From positions 868,001-932,000 of the forward strand of contig CAWJHN010000004.1 in the NCBI GenBank assembly GCA_963842725.1: DNA of 64,000 nt, written 5' to 3'. Below are positions 7,883 through 17,266 of the stretch, piece after piece. This stretch comes from UBA10649 sp963842725 (lineage in GTDB: Bacteria > Actinomycetota > Actinomycetes > S36-B12). The position numbers were made by a program, and so were the translations under genes. Position 1 is the first letter of the stretch. The number at the start of each line of letters is the position of its first letter. The notes beneath the pieces are model-generated. The model was not told the DNA's origin and ran no database searches. It was given only the letters and a program-made list of their open reading frames with translations.

Positions 7883-9238
7883 GTGCGGACCGGCCCTCAG
7901 CGGGCCTGCGCGCGCCATCGATGCGACGGGTGCGAGACGATCGCGATCGTGGGCGGGTGGCGGGATCGCGTGGTCGCCGCAACGACCGGCAGGGACCGGG
8001 TCGTGGACGCGGTGAAGGCGGTTGCGCTCCTGCTGGTGATCGTCGGCCATTCGCTCGCGTGGACGACGGCCTCGGACGGCACCGTCGCGAACACCCTCGA
8101 ATCCGTACCGCAGGCGTTCCCGCTCACGTGGGTCCTGCAGCTGCTGCCGCTGTTCTTCGTCCTGGCGGGCCAGGGCCTCGTCCGGCTGGGACGCCGGCCG
8201 ACGGGCGACGAGGCCGCACGAAGGATCGTCCGGCTCGTGGCGCCGGCGCTGCCGCTGATGGTCGTGACAATGGTGCTGTCGGTGATCGTGGACGTGGTTG
8301 CGGAGCCGGACATTGCCGAGGCCGCCGGACTCCTGCCGGTCCAACTGGTGTGGTTCCTCGGCATCTACCTGGTCGTCGTCGCGCTGGCCCCCTTGCTCGT
8401 CCGTGTGCGCCGCGTCGTCGCGTTTGCCGGCTGGCTCGCCGCCATCGCCGTCATCGACGTGCTGCGCGTCAACGTCAGCGCGACGATCGGCTGGGTGAAC
8501 CTGGTCCTCGTCTGGGCTCTGTTCGCCTCCCTCGGGACGCAGCTCGAGCGCATCCGCAATCTTCCGCGCCGCACCCTCGCCGTCGCGCTCGGACTGTGCG
8601 TGATCGCCTTCTGCTGCCTGATCTTCTGGGGTCCCTACTCGCCGGCTCTCATCAGCACGGACGCCCTGCCCGGCATCAGCAATCTGGCCCCGCCGACGCT
8701 GGTGCTGGCCTTCGCCGGCCTCGCTCAGATGTTCGCCCTCGCGCTCGCGTGGCCCGCGCTCGACGCGCGGCTGCGCAGCGACCGAGTCTGGGTCGTCGTG
8801 GCAGTGCCGGGATCCCGAGCCATGGAGCTCTACCTGTGGCACATGATGCTGTTCACGATGGCGATCGCACTCGCCATCGCCGTGGGCTTCGCCCCGCCGG
8901 TGCTGAGCCCGCTGTGGTGGCTGGGCCACATGCTGGCTCTGCTCGTCGTGGTCGCCTCGGCGTGGACCCTGGCACCGGTCGCCCGGGCGGCGGCCAGCGG
9001 TCTGGCCCGAGGGCTCGGTGCGCTCGCCCCGCAATGGACCCGTCTCGACCGGTTGCCGCCCGCCATCGGGCTGCTTGCCGCCGGAGTGGCCGGTTTCGTG
9101 CTTCTCCTGGTCAGCGAGTCCGGACTCGGCCAGGCGGCCACGGTGCGCACCGTCATCGCCGTCCCGTACGTCCCGCTCGTCGCGCTGCTGATCCTCGCGC
9201 TGACGGTCGCGATCGCTTCGGCTTCGCGGAAAGGCTGA
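7883..9238 (+). CDS. Acyltransferase 3 family membrane protein
   Basis: The core starts RDRVVDAVKAVALLLVIVGHSLAW, with the active-site-type His that opens membrane acyltransferase-3 proteins. Roughly ten hydrophobic segments follow; ELYLWHMMLFTMAIAL near residue 315 is a second family landmark. These enzymes transfer acyl groups to cell-surface glycans or lipids. The N-terminal 25-40 residues are poorly supported: GTG codons at 7883, 7949, 7970 and about 8003 are all possible, the last having AGGGA at good spacing. It lies downstream of the iron box at 7811-7829. Confidence 0.7.
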   Translation: MRTGPQRACARHRCDGCETIAIVGGWRDRVVAATTGRDRVVDAVKAVALLLVIVGHSLAWTTASDGTVANTLESVPQAFPLTWVLQLLPLFFVLAGQGLVRLGRRPTGDEAARRIVRLVAPALPLMVVTMVLSVIVDVVAEPDIAEAAGLLPVQLVWFLGIYLVVVALAPLLVRVRRVVAFAGWLAAIAVIDVLRVNVSATIGWVNLVLVWALFASLGTQLERIRNLPRRTLAVALGLCVIAFCCLIFWGPYSPALISTDALPGISNLAPPTLVLAFAGLAQMFALALAWPALDARLRSDRVWVVVAVPGSRAMELYLWHMMLFTMAIALAIAVGFAPPVLSPLWWLGHMLALLVVVASAWTLAPVARAAASGLARGLGALAPQWTRLDRLPPAIGLLAAGVAGFVLLLVSESGLGQAATVRTVIAVPYVPLVALLILALTVAIASASRKG

Positions 9239-9462
9239 CGACACATTCGTCGTGGCGAGGCCTGTCATGACCAGTCATTGGAACGTCCTTGTTGACAATG
9301 AGCGGCTCTTCGCCCTGACCTCGCACCGTGCCCGGAGAGCACCATGAAAGTGGAGTTTCGGAGTCAATCCTGAACGCGGGGATCGCTGTGAACGGCATCG
9401 GGCGCTGGGGGCACACGGGGGTGCTCAGGCGCGTCATCGGTAGGAATCGGTAGGGGGCAGTC
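9239..9462. other. Intergenic region before the giant surface protein gene
   Basis: No ORF is supported. TTGACA occurs near 9292, but I find no convincing -10 at the right spacing. A short direct repeat (CGGTAGG twice around 9439-9456) precedes the ATG of the next gene and provides its GGTAGGGGGC ribosome site. Confidence 0.35.
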
Positions 9463-12400
9463 ATGTCCATGCACACGCCTAGGCACGAGTCGGAGACACG
9501 GACGCATCGATCGCGACTGTCGTCGGCATCGATCGTCGTCACGCTCATCGCGACGCTGAGCCTGCTGCTCAACGGATTCGTGATCGTCAATCCCGCTGCG
9601 GCGGAGACGACGGATTCGACCACGGTCACCGTCGTGGATGATTCCGCCGCAGTCGAGGTTCCGGCCTCCGAGCCGCAGCAGGAGCCCGCCGCACCGGAGT
9701 CCGAGCCGGCGCAGGAGCCGGCCGCGGAGCCCGCGACCCCGGCAGAGGAGCCGGCCTCGGAGCCGGCAGCCGAGCCCGCGGAGGAGGCGCCGTCGACTCC
9801 GGTCGAGGACCCTGCCGCTGCACCGGCCGACGAGCCGGCAGAAGTGCCCGACCCGGCGCCCGCTGACGAGCCGGCGGAGCCTGCTGAGGAGCAGCCCACC
9901 GACCAGCCGATTGCCCCGGTTCCCGATCCTGTCCTGCTGTCGCCAGCCGACGAGGCAGCAGCGGAGCCGGACGCCGTACTGGCGTCCGTCGCCGTGTCCG
10001 TCGCGGCACCCACCTACCTGCCTGCCGGGAATGTCATCCTGTCGACGTCGGACTGGACGGGCGACGAGTCGTTGCGGATCGTCGTCACCACGGGACCGGA
10101 CCAGACGGTGATCCACGAGGAGGCAAGGGCCGTCCCCGAGGATGGGGTGATCGTCCATTCCTTCGCGATGCCCACGGCATATGTCCCGTCCATCGTGATC
10201 ACGGCCACCGGTACCGAAACCGGTCGGAGCGCGAGCATCGGGATGGACGCAGCGAAGCTGGATCCCGTCACGATCGAGAGCGACAAGCCCGACTACCAGC
10301 CGGGCAGCCGAGTTGAGTTGGCCGGCACCGGCTGGACGGGCGACGAAACCGTGCATGTCGTCGTGAACGACACGCTTGGCCAGACCTGGCGGAGGAGCGT
10401 CGACATCCCGGTCGGCGCAGAGGGCCGCGTTCTGGACGTCTTCTACCTGCCGACGTACTTCGTCTCGGACTACGACGTGAAGGTCACTGGGCGTGACACG
10501 GCACGCGTGGCCACGACGACTTTCACCGATGCGGTGCTCCCTGCCGACGTCCAGGCCCTGAACTGGGAGACCAAGAACGGCGGCGCCTGGGTGACCGCCA
10601 CTCTCGCGCAGAACAACTCGGACTACTCCGAGGGCGAGGTCGTGCCGTTCATGATCGACATGAAGTCACTTCCCTCCGAGTTCAATCCCTACTACGCGCC
10701 CATCTGCCGGGACTTCCTTACCAGTGACGTCTACGGCTACACGCGCCTCGACACGTTCGACACGGATCGCGCGGCCGAGCTGCCCGCGGGAACGCGCGAC
10801 GACATGTTCCCCTTCACCGGTGTCGGGATTGATCTGCTGCAGATCGCCGAGATCGGCGCATCCGCGGGGTCGCTCGACGGGAACGCGTTCGACTGCCAGT
10901 CCCCGACGCAGCGGCTGACGATCGTGAAGTTCAACTCGCTGGGCACCGGGAACCCGTACCTGCTGTGGGGTGGCTACCTCGCAGCGCCCGGAGACACGAA
11001 TCCGGACGTGCCCTACGGCCAGAGCGCCGGCTACTACTCGGGTGGCAGCCTTCAGATGCGACTCGCCTCGCCGGACAAGACGTCGGGCATCAACCCGTCG
11101 GCCGTCATCCGGCTGGCGAAGCTGACGGTCACGAAGGTGGTCGACAGTGGCACGGCATCGCCGGACCAGTGGTGCTTCACCGTCACCGGTCCTGACGGCA
11201 TCCCGGTGCAGCGATGCATCGCGACGGGCCAGAACTCGGTCGAGTTCCTTGGGCTCGCCACCGGTGCCTACGCAGTGACTGAGTCGAACGTTCCTGGCTA
11301 CAGCTTCGCTTCGGGGTCGGGCACCTACTGCACGTTCGTGGGCAGCACTGCCACAGCGGATGTCATCGCCCGGGCTGGAGTGGAGCCGCAGAACGCGAGC
11401 TGCACATTCCACAACGCCCAGAACCTGGGCAGCCTGGAGCTGGTCAAGGCGTTGACGGGTGGGCCGGCTGGTTACACGGGCCCGTTCACGATCGAGTACG
11501 TCTGCCGGATCGGTGACGTGGTGACGAAGTCGGGGTCCGAGACGGTCGCGGCGGGGTCGTCGAAGACGGTGTCGGGGATCCCGACGGGGTCGACGTGCGT
11601 GGTCTCGGAGCCGACGCTGCCGGCCGCGCCGACGGGGTACTCGTTCGGCACGCCGACGTTCACGCCGGCGAACGCGACGGTGACGGTCAGCACGCAGGGC
11701 CAGACCGTGACGGTGACCACGAACAACGCGCTGACCCGTGACCTGGGCAGCCTGCGGATCGCCAAGACGCTGTCCGCTGGCGGGTCGGGGTATGACGCGC
11801 CGTTCGCGATCGACTACGTGTGCCGGATCGGTGACGTGGTGACGAAGTCGGGTCAGGTGTCGGTGCCGGCCGGGCAGTCCCGGACGGTGTCGGGGATCCC
11901 GACGGGGTCGGTGTGCACGGTCAGCGAGGAGCTGCCGGGTGCGGTGACCGGGTATACGTGGTCGGTTCCGGTGGTCACCGGGTCCCCGACCGCGGCCATC
12001 ACCAAGGACGCGACGGTCGACGTGAGCGTCGCGAACGCGCTGACCCGTGACCTGGGCAGCCTGCGGATCGCCAAGACGCTGTCCGCTGGCGGGTCGGGGT
12101 ATGACGCGCCGTTCGCGATCGACTACGTGTGCCGGATCGGTGACGTGGTGACGAAGTCGGGTCAGGTGTCGGTGCCGGCCGGGCAGTCCCGGACGGTGTC
12201 GGGGATCCCGACGGGGTCGGTGTGCACGGTCAGCGAGGAGCTGCCGGGTGCGGTGACCGGGTATACGTGGTCGGTTCCGGTGGTCACCGGGTCCCCGACC
12301 GCGGCCATCACCAAGGACGCGACGGTCGACGTGGGTGTCGCGAACGCGCTGACCCGTGACCTGGGCAGCCTGCGGATCGCCAAGACGCTGTCCGCTGGCG

Positions 12401-15400
12401 GGTCGGGGTATGACGCGCCGTTCGCGATCGACTACGTGTGCCGGATCGGTGACGTGGTGACGAAGTCGGGTCAGGTGTCGGTGCCGGCCGGGCAGTCCCG
12501 GACGGTGTCGGGGATCCCGACGGGGTCGGTGTGCACGGTCAGCGAGGAGCTGCCGGGTGCGGTGACCGGGTATACGTGGTCGGTTCCGGTGGTCACCGGG
12601 TCCCCGACCGCGGCCATCACCAAGGACGCGACGGTCGACGTGGGTGTCGCGAACGCGCTGACCCGTGACCTGGGCAGCCTGCGGATCGCCAAGACGCTGT
12701 CCGCTGGCGGGTCGGGGTATGACGCGCCGTTCGCGATCGACTACGTGTGCCGGATCGGTGACGTGGTGACGAAGTCGGGTCAGGTGTCGGTGCCGGCCGG
12801 GCAGTCCCGGACGGTGTCGGGGATCCCGACGGGGTCGGTGTGCACGGTCAGCGAGGAGCTGCCGGGTGCGGTGACCGGGTATACGTGGTCGGTTCCGGTG
12901 GTCACCGGGTCCCCGACCGCGGCCATCGCCAAGGACGCGACGGTCGACGTGGGTGTCGCGAACGCGCTGACCCGGGACCTGGGCAGCCTGCGGATCGCCA
13001 AGACGCTGTCCGCTGGCGGGTCGGGGTATGACGCGCCGTTCGCGATCGACTACGTGTGCCGGATCGGTGACGTGGTGACGAAGTCGGGTCAGGTGTCGGT
13101 GCCGGCCGGGCAGTCCCGGACGGTGTCGGGGATCCCGACGGGGTCGGTGTGCACGGTCAGCGAGGAGCTGCCGGGCGCGGTGACCGGGTATACGTGGTCG
13201 GTTCCGGTGGTCACCGGGTCCCCGACCGCGGCCATCGCCAAGAACGCGACGGTCGACGTGGGTGTCGCGAACGCGCTGACCCGGGACCTGGGCAGCCTGC
13301 GGATCGCCAAGACGCTGTCCGATGGCGGGTCGGGGTATGACGCGCCGTTCGCGATCGACTACGTGTGCCGGATCGGCGACGTGGTGACGAAGTCGGGTCA
13401 GGTGTCGGTGCCGGCCGGGCAGTCCCGGACGGTGTCGGGGATCCCGACGGGGTCGGTGTGCACGGTCAGCGAGGAGCTGCCGGGCGCGGTGACCGGGTAT
13501 ACGTGGTCGGTTCCGGTGGTCACCGGGTCCCCGACCGCGGCCATCGCCAAGAACGCGACGGTCGACGTGGGTGTCGCGAACGCGCTGACCCGGGACCTGG
13601 GCAGCCTGCGGATCGCCAAGACGCTGTCCGCTGGCGGGTCGGGGTATGACGCGCCGTTCGCGATCGACTACGTGTGCCGGATCGGTGACGTGGTGACGAA
13701 GTCGGGTCAGGTGTCGGTGCCGGCCGGGCAGTCCCGGACGGTGTCGGGGATCCCGACGGGGTCGGTGTGCACGGTCAGCGAGGAGCTGCCGGGCGCGGTG
13801 ACCGGGTATACGTGGTCGGTTCCGGTGGTCACCGGGTCCCCGACCGCGGCCATCGCCAAGAACGCGACGGTCGACGTGGGTGTCGCGAACGCGCTGACCC
13901 GGGACCTGGGCAGCCTGCGGATCGCCAAGACGCTGTCCGCTGGCGGGTCGGGGTATGACGCGCCGTTCGCGATCGACTACGTGTGCCGGATCGGTGACGT
14001 GGTGACGAAGTCGGGTCAGGTGTCGGTGCCGGCCGGGCAGTCCCGGACGGTGTCGGGGATCCCGACGGGGTCGGTGTGCACGGTCAGCGAGGAGCTGCCG
14101 GGCGCGGTGACCGGGTATACGTGGTCGGTTCCGGTGGTCACCGGGTCCCCGACCGCGGCCATCGCCAAGAACGCGACGGTCGACGTGGGTGTCGCGAACG
14201 CGCTGACCCGGGACCTGGGCAGCCTGCGGATCGCCAAGACGCTGTCCGCTGGCGGGTCGGGGTATGACGCGCCGTTCGCGATCGACTACGTGTGCCGGAT
14301 CGGTGACGTGGTGACGAAGTCGGGTCAGGTGTCGGTGCCGGCCGGGCAGTCCCGGACGGTGTCGGGGATCCCGACGGGGTCGGTGTGCACGGTCAGCGAG
14401 GAGCTGCCGGGCGCGGTGACCGGGTATACGTGGTCGGTTCCGGTGGTCACCGGGTCCCCGACCGCGGCCATCGCCAAGAACGCGACGGTCGACGTGGGTG
14501 TCGCGAACGCGCTGACCCGGGACCTGGGCAGCCTGCGGATCGCCAAGACGCTGTCCGATGGCGGGTCGGGGTATGACGCGCCGTTCGCGATCGACTACGT
14601 GTGCCGGATCGGTGACGTGGTGACGAAGTCGGGTCAGGTGTCGGTGCCGGCCGGGCAGTCCCGGACGGTGTCGGGGATCCCGACGGGGTCGGTGTGCACG
14701 GTCAGCGAGGAGCTGCCGGGCGCGGTGACCGGGTATACGTGGTCGGTTCCGGTGGTCACCGGGTCCCCGACCGCGGCCATCGCCAAGAACGCGACGGTCG
14801 ACGTGGGTGTCGCGAACGCGCTGACCCGTGACCTGGGCAGCCTGCGGATCGCCAAGACGCTGTCCGGAGGGCCGTCCGCGTACACCGGACTGTTCACCAT
14901 CGCCTACAACTGCGGCCCGGATCACACCGGAACCGTTGAGCTGGCTGCAGGCGAGTCGGCGACGGTCAGCGGCATTCCGACCGGCACGAGGTGCGTCGTG
15001 AGCGAGCCGACACTTCCGGCGGCTCCGTCGGGGTATGCGTTCGGGACGCCTACCTTCGATCCGTCGGACACCGTGACTATCACCGAGAAGGGTGTGGTTG
15101 TGACGGTCACGACGAGGAACACCCTCAACGAGCAGCGGACTGATGGGGCCCTGATCCTGGCGAAGACGCTGAACGGTGGCCCGGCCGACTACGCCGGCCC
15201 GTTCACCATCGCCTACAACTGCGGTGGCGGGATCAATGGCAGCGTGCCCGTGACGGCGGGTGGCTCGATGACAGTCTGGAACATCCCGAAGGGATCGACC
15301 TGCGTCGTCAGCGAACCCAACCTGCCGACGGCCCCTGAGGGCTACACCTTCGGAACGCCGACATTCCAGCCGGCCGATGCCACGGTGACGATCACCGCTG

Positions 15401-15678
15401 CGGGACAGCGCGTCACGGTGACGACGAACAACACCTTGACGGAACTGCCGGTCGACGTCGTCATCGAGCCGCCGGAGGCCATCGTGGTGGAGACGCCGGA
15501 AACCATCGAGGTCGCCCCGGTCCCGGCGACCGAGACCATCCCGACAGGGGTTCCTGCCGGTGATGGATCCTCCACGCCTGCCCCCGGCATCCCGCTCTGG
15601 GGACTGGCGCTGATCGTGGTTGCCCTGTCCAGTGCCGTCGGTGCGGTCACCCGCGTGGTGACGTCCCGCGGGCGCTGA
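9463..15678 (+). CDS. Giant repeat-containing, membrane-anchored surface protein (2071 aa)
   Basis: An N-terminal signal segment (SSASIVVTLIATLSLLLNGF, cleavage near PAAAE) is followed by an Ala/Glu/Pro-rich stalk (about residues 60-165). Two similar beta domains follow (each with WTGDESLRIVV- or WTGDETVHVVV-like strands). Next come a roughly 200-residue globular part with paired cysteines, a SpaA-like domain (LTVTKVVDSGTASPDQWCF), and then thirteen DUF5979-type domains. Ten of these (residues 760-1789) are near-identical 103-residue units. The C-terminus is Pro/Glu-rich, then one transmembrane helix (PLWGLALIVVALSSAVGAV) and a basic tail. There is no LPXTG motif before it, so anchoring is by the membrane helix. 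An adhesin or stalk role is inferred. GGTAGGGGGC precedes the ATG. Confidence 0.8.
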   Translation: MSMHTPRHESETRTHRSRLSSASIVVTLIATLSLLLNGFVIVNPAAAETTDSTTVTVVDDSAAVEVPASEPQQEPAAPESEPAQEPAAEPATPAEEPASEPAAEPAEEAPSTPVEDPAAAPADEPAEVPDPAPADEPAEPAEEQPTDQPIAPVPDPVLLSPADEAAAEPDAVLASVAVSVAAPTYLPAGNVILSTSDWTGDESLRIVVTTGPDQTVIHEEARAVPEDGVIVHSFAMPTAYVPSIVITATGTETGRSASIGMDAAKLDPVTIESDKPDYQPGSRVELAGTGWTGDETVHVVVNDTLGQTWRRSVDIPVGAEGRVLDVFYLPTYFVSDYDVKVTGRDTARVATTTFTDAVLPADVQALNWETKNGGAWVTATLAQNNSDYSEGEVVPFMIDMKSLPSEFNPYYAPICRDFLTSDVYGYTRLDTFDTDRAAELPAGTRDDMFPFTGVGIDLLQIAEIGASAGSLDGNAFDCQSPTQRLTIVKFNSLGTGNPYLLWGGYLAAPGDTNPDVPYGQSAGYYSGGSLQMRLASPDKTSGINPSAVIRLAKLTVTKVVDSGTASPDQWCFTVTGPDGIPVQRCIATGQNSVEFLGLATGAYAVTESNVPGYSFASGSGTYCTFVGSTATADVIARAGVEPQNASCTFHNAQNLGSLELVKALTGGPAGYTGPFTIEYVCRIGDVVTKSGSETVAAGSSKTVSGIPTGSTCVVSEPTLPAAPTGYSFGTPTFTPANATVTVSTQGQTVTVTTNNALTRDLGSLRIAKTLSAGGSGYDAPFAIDYVCRIGDVVTKSGQVSVPAGQSRTVSGIPTGSVCTVSEELPGAVTGYTWSVPVVTGSPTAAITKDATVDVSVANALTRDLGSLRIAKTLSAGGSGYDAPFAIDYVCRIGDVVTKSGQVSVPAGQSRTVSGIPTGSVCTVSEELPGAVTGYTWSVPVVTGSPTAAITKDATVDVGVANALTRDLGSLRIAKTLSAGGSGYDAPFAIDYVCRIGDVVTKSGQVSVPAGQSRTVSGIPTGSVCTVSEELPGAVTGYTWSVPVVTGSPTAAITKDATVDVGVANALTRDLGSLRIAKTLSAGGSGYDAPFAIDYVCRIGDVVTKSGQVSVPAGQSRTVSGIPTGSVCTVSEELPGAVTGYTWSVPVVTGSPTAAIAKDATVDVGVANALTRDLGSLRIAKTLSAGGSGYDAPFAIDYVCRIGDVVTKSGQVSVPAGQSRTVSGIPTGSVCTVSEELPGAVTGYTWSVPVVTGSPTAAIAKNATVDVGVANALTRDLGSLRIAKTLSDGGSGYDAPFAIDYVCRIGDVVTKSGQVSVPAGQSRTVSGIPTGSVCTVSEELPGAVTGYTWSVPVVTGSPTAAIAKNATVDVGVANALTRDLGSLRIAKTLSAGGSGYDAPFAIDYVCRIGDVVTKSGQVSVPAGQSRTVSGIPTGSVCTVSEELPGAVTGYTWSVPVVTGSPTAAIAKNATVDVGVANALTRDLGSLRIAKTLSAGGSGYDAPFAIDYVCRIGDVVTKSGQVSVPAGQSRTVSGIPTGSVCTVSEELPGAVTGYTWSVPVVTGSPTAAIAKNATVDVGVANALTRDLGSLRIAKTLSAGGSGYDAPFAIDYVCRIGDVVTKSGQVSVPAGQSRTVSGIPTGSVCTVSEELPGAVTGYTWSVPVVTGSPTAAIAKNATVDVGVANALTRDLGSLRIAKTLSDGGSGYDAPFAIDYVCRIGDVVTKSGQVSVPAGQSRTVSGIPTGSVCTVSEELPGAVTGYTWSVPVVTGSPTAAIAKNATVDVGVANALTRDLGSLRIAKTLSGGPSAYTGLFTIAYNCGPDHTGTVELAAGESATVSGIPTGTRCVVSEPTLPAAPSGYAFGTPTFDPSDTVTITEKGVVVTVTTRNTLNEQRTDGALILAKTLNGGPADYAGPFTIAYNCGGGINGSVPVTAGGSMTVWNIPKGSTCVVSEPNLPTAPEGYTFGTPTFQPADATVTITAAGQRVTVTTNNTLTELPVDVVIEPPEAIVVETPETIEVAPVPATETIPTGVPAGDGSSTPAPGIPLWGLALIVVALSSAVGAVTRVVTSRGR
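11740..14829 (+). repeat. Ten tandem 309-bp repeats inside the surface protein gene
   Basis: Units start at 11740, 12049, 12358, 12667, 12976, 13285, 13594, 13903, 14212 and 14521, each beginning GACCTGGGCAGCCTGCGGAT. A more diverged unit precedes them (about 11431-11739) and two diverged units follow (14830 to about 15430). Differences are few: ITKD in units 1-3, IAKD in unit 4, IAKN in units 5-10; SAGG becomes SDGG in units 6 and 10. Copy number may vary between strains or be miscounted in assembly. Confidence 0.95.
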
Positions 15679-15705
15679 TCGGCCACGCGGTCGCCCAGCG
15701 ACCGG

Positions 15706-15742
15706 TCTGGCCCCGCCCCGGCGTCGCCGGGACGGGGCCAGA
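15706..15742 (+). terminator. Hairpin terminator after the surface protein gene
   Basis: TCTGGCCCCGCCCCGGCG (15706-15723) pairs with 15725-15742 with one mismatch. It begins 28 bases after the surface-protein stop and precedes the gpx promoter. Confidence 0.65.
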
Positions 15743-15804
15743 GTTCGCAGCACTGCCGATGTCGCGACGGCGCGTCCGTCCAGACGGGGGAGTTGCCGCT
15801 CGAT

Positions 15805-15849
15805 TTGACGTGCCAATATGTATTGGGCACAATCAAAACGTGCCCAATA
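15805..15849 (+). promoter_or_regulatory. Promoter overlapped by MarR/OhrR-type operator of gpx operon
   Basis: Three GTGCCCAATA-like half-sites occur: 15810-15818, inverted 15821-15830, and direct 15840-15849. The first two form GTGCCAATA-TG-TATTGGGCAC. TTGACG (15805-15810), a 17-base spacer and CACAAT (15828-15833) look like -35/-10 boxes, putting transcription start at about 15840, which is the GTG start codon. The operator thus covers the whole promoter, as expected for repression by the MarR protein encoded in the operon. Confidence 0.6.
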
Positions 15850-16340
15850 CAGAATCGATCGCCGACCTGACCTTCACCGACAACCACGGCGAGGAGGTTT
15901 CGCTCTCCGCATACGCCGGCAACCCCATCCTCATCGTCAACACCGCCAGCAAGTGCGGCTTCACTCCTCAGTACGACGGCCTGCAGCAGCTCCACGAGGA
16001 GTTCAAGGACCGCGGCCTCGTTGTCCTCGGGTTCCCCTGCGACCAGTTCGCACACCAGGAGCCCGGTGATGACAGCGAGATCGAGGAGTTCTGCCGCCTG
16101 AACTACGGCGTCAGCTTCCCGCTCTCCCAGAAGGTCGACGTCAATGGCAAGAACACCCACCCGGTCTTCGACTTCCTGAAGGAGCGCGCTGGGGGCCGAC
16201 TCGGCTCCGCCGTCAAGTGGAACTTCACCAAGTTCCTGGTCGCTCCGGACGGCCAGACCGTCAAGCGCTACTCGCCGGCGACCGCACCGGCGGACCTGGC
16301 GGACGACATCGCGGCCCTCCTCGAGCAGCCGGCGGCATGA
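15840..16340 (+). CDS. Glutathione peroxidase family thiol peroxidase
   Basis: The family motifs are intact: VNTASKCGFTPQYDGLQ with the peroxidatic Cys, GFPCDQFAHQEPG (second Cys and Gln) and VKWNFTKFLV (Trp/Asn of the active site). Length is 166 residues, normal for bacterial Gpx/BsaA. It reduces hydroperoxides, in actinobacteria probably with thioredoxin or mycothiol systems. The GTG at 15840 is chosen because the frame upstream runs through the promoter; there is no Shine-Dalgarno, consistent with a leaderless mRNA. It overlaps marR by ATGA, giving the operon gpx-marR-doxX. Confidence 0.85.
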   Translation: MPNTESIADLTFTDNHGEEVSLSAYAGNPILIVNTASKCGFTPQYDGLQQLHEEFKDRGLVVLGFPCDQFAHQEPGDDSEIEEFCRLNYGVSFPLSQKVDVNGKNTHPVFDFLKERAGGRLGSAVKWNFTKFLVAPDGQTVKRYSPATAPADLADDIAALLEQPAA

Positions 16341-16792
16341 CCGACCAGGCGCCGGCCGACCAGGCGCTGCTGCTCGACAACCAGCTCTGCTTCCTCGTCT
16401 ATCGGCTGCACCGGGGAATCACCGACCGCTATCGGCCGGTGCTCGCCCGGCTCGGGCTGACGTATCCGCAGTACTTGGCCATGCTCGTCCTGTGGGAGTC
16501 GGCGCCGCTGACCGTGGGGCAGATCGGCGAGCGGCTGCACCTCGACAGCGGCACGCTGTCGCCACTGCTCAAGCGGCTCGAGGCGGCCGGGCTGGTCGAG
16601 CGAGCGAGGGCGGAGACGGACGAGCGTTCGGTCGTGGTCTCGTTGACCCGTCAGGGACGGGCGATGCGCAAGCGGGCGCGGGAGGTGCCGCCTGCGGTCG
16701 GCGCCTGCCTCGCCGGGTCGGTCGACGACTACCGCACGGCCCGTGAGCAGCTCACCGCCATGCTCGCCCGCGTGGAATCCCCCTGCCCGTGA
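16337..16792 (+). CDS. OhrR-like MarR family peroxide-sensing regulator
   Basis: The product opens LLLDNQLCFLVYRLHRGIT with a cysteine at the position of the OhrR redox sensor. A winged helix follows (LTYPQYLAMLVLWE, LTVGQIGERLHLDSGTLSPLLKRLEAAGLVERARAETDERSVVVSLT). Length is 151 residues. Its ATG overlaps the gpx TGA, so both are co-translated. The organisation implies a peroxide-inducible loop: oxidation of the Cys releases the operator at 15805-15849. I see one further Cys (GACLAG) that could act as the resolving residue. Confidence 0.82.
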   Translation: MTDQAPADQALLLDNQLCFLVYRLHRGITDRYRPVLARLGLTYPQYLAMLVLWESAPLTVGQIGERLHLDSGTLSPLLKRLEAAGLVERARAETDERSVVVSLTRQGRAMRKRAREVPPAVGACLAGSVDDYRTAREQLTAMLARVESPCP

Positions 16793-17211
16793 CCGCGCCG
16801 ACCGACTCAGCCGTCCGGTCCGTCGGACGCCTGGTCCTGGCGGGACTCCTGGCCGCGGCGGGGATCGGCCATCTCGTCAATCCGACCTCGTTCCTCGCGC
16901 AGGTCCCGCCGTCGTTCCCCGCGCCGGACGCCATCGTCGTGGTCTCGGGGGTCGTCGAGATCGCCTTGGCGGTGGCCCTGGTCGCCGCTTCCCGCAGGCG
17001 TGCCGAGGTCGGCTGGGTCGTCGCTGCCTTCTTCGTCGTGGTCTTCCCGGGCAACATCTCGCAGCTCGTGACTCAGACGGATGCCTTCGGACTCGACACC
17101 GACCTCGCGCGCGGCCTCCGCCTCGTGTTCCAGCCGGTTCTCGTCGTGTGGGCGCTGTGGTGCACCTCCGCATGGACGACGTGGCGGATGCGACGCACCC
17201 AGCCTGCCTAG
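16789..17211 (+). CDS. DoxX-like membrane protein (140 aa)
   Basis: Four hydrophobic segments (about residues 14-28, 46-64, 72-92 and 108-126) and the small size fit the DoxX superfamily. GHLVNPTSFLAQVPPSFP is the loop often seen in these proteins. The GTG start overlaps the marR stop (GTGA), so it is the third gene of the peroxide operon. DoxX-type proteins are linked to redox homeostasis at the membrane; the substrate is unknown. Confidence 0.65.
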   Translation: MTAPTDSAVRSVGRLVLAGLLAAAGIGHLVNPTSFLAQVPPSFPAPDAIVVVSGVVEIALAVALVAASRRRAEVGWVVAAFFVVVFPGNISQLVTQTDAFGLDTDLARGLRLVFQPVLVVWALWCTSAWTTWRMRRTQPA

Positions 17212-17266
17212 GATGTGGCGAAGCAGCACGAGTGGCACCGCCCGCCCCACCCGCCGGGAGACGAAT

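Noticed and set aside
7822..9270. Long frames on both strands over the acyltransferase gene
   Set aside because: They are Arg/Ala/Pro-rich shadows of the membrane protein frame; only the frame with hydrophobic helices and family motifs is supported.
10666..15816. A 1716-codon open frame on the minus strand
   Set aside because: It is the antisense of the GC-rich repeat protein gene, has Arg/His-rich low-complexity composition and lacks any recognisable motif.
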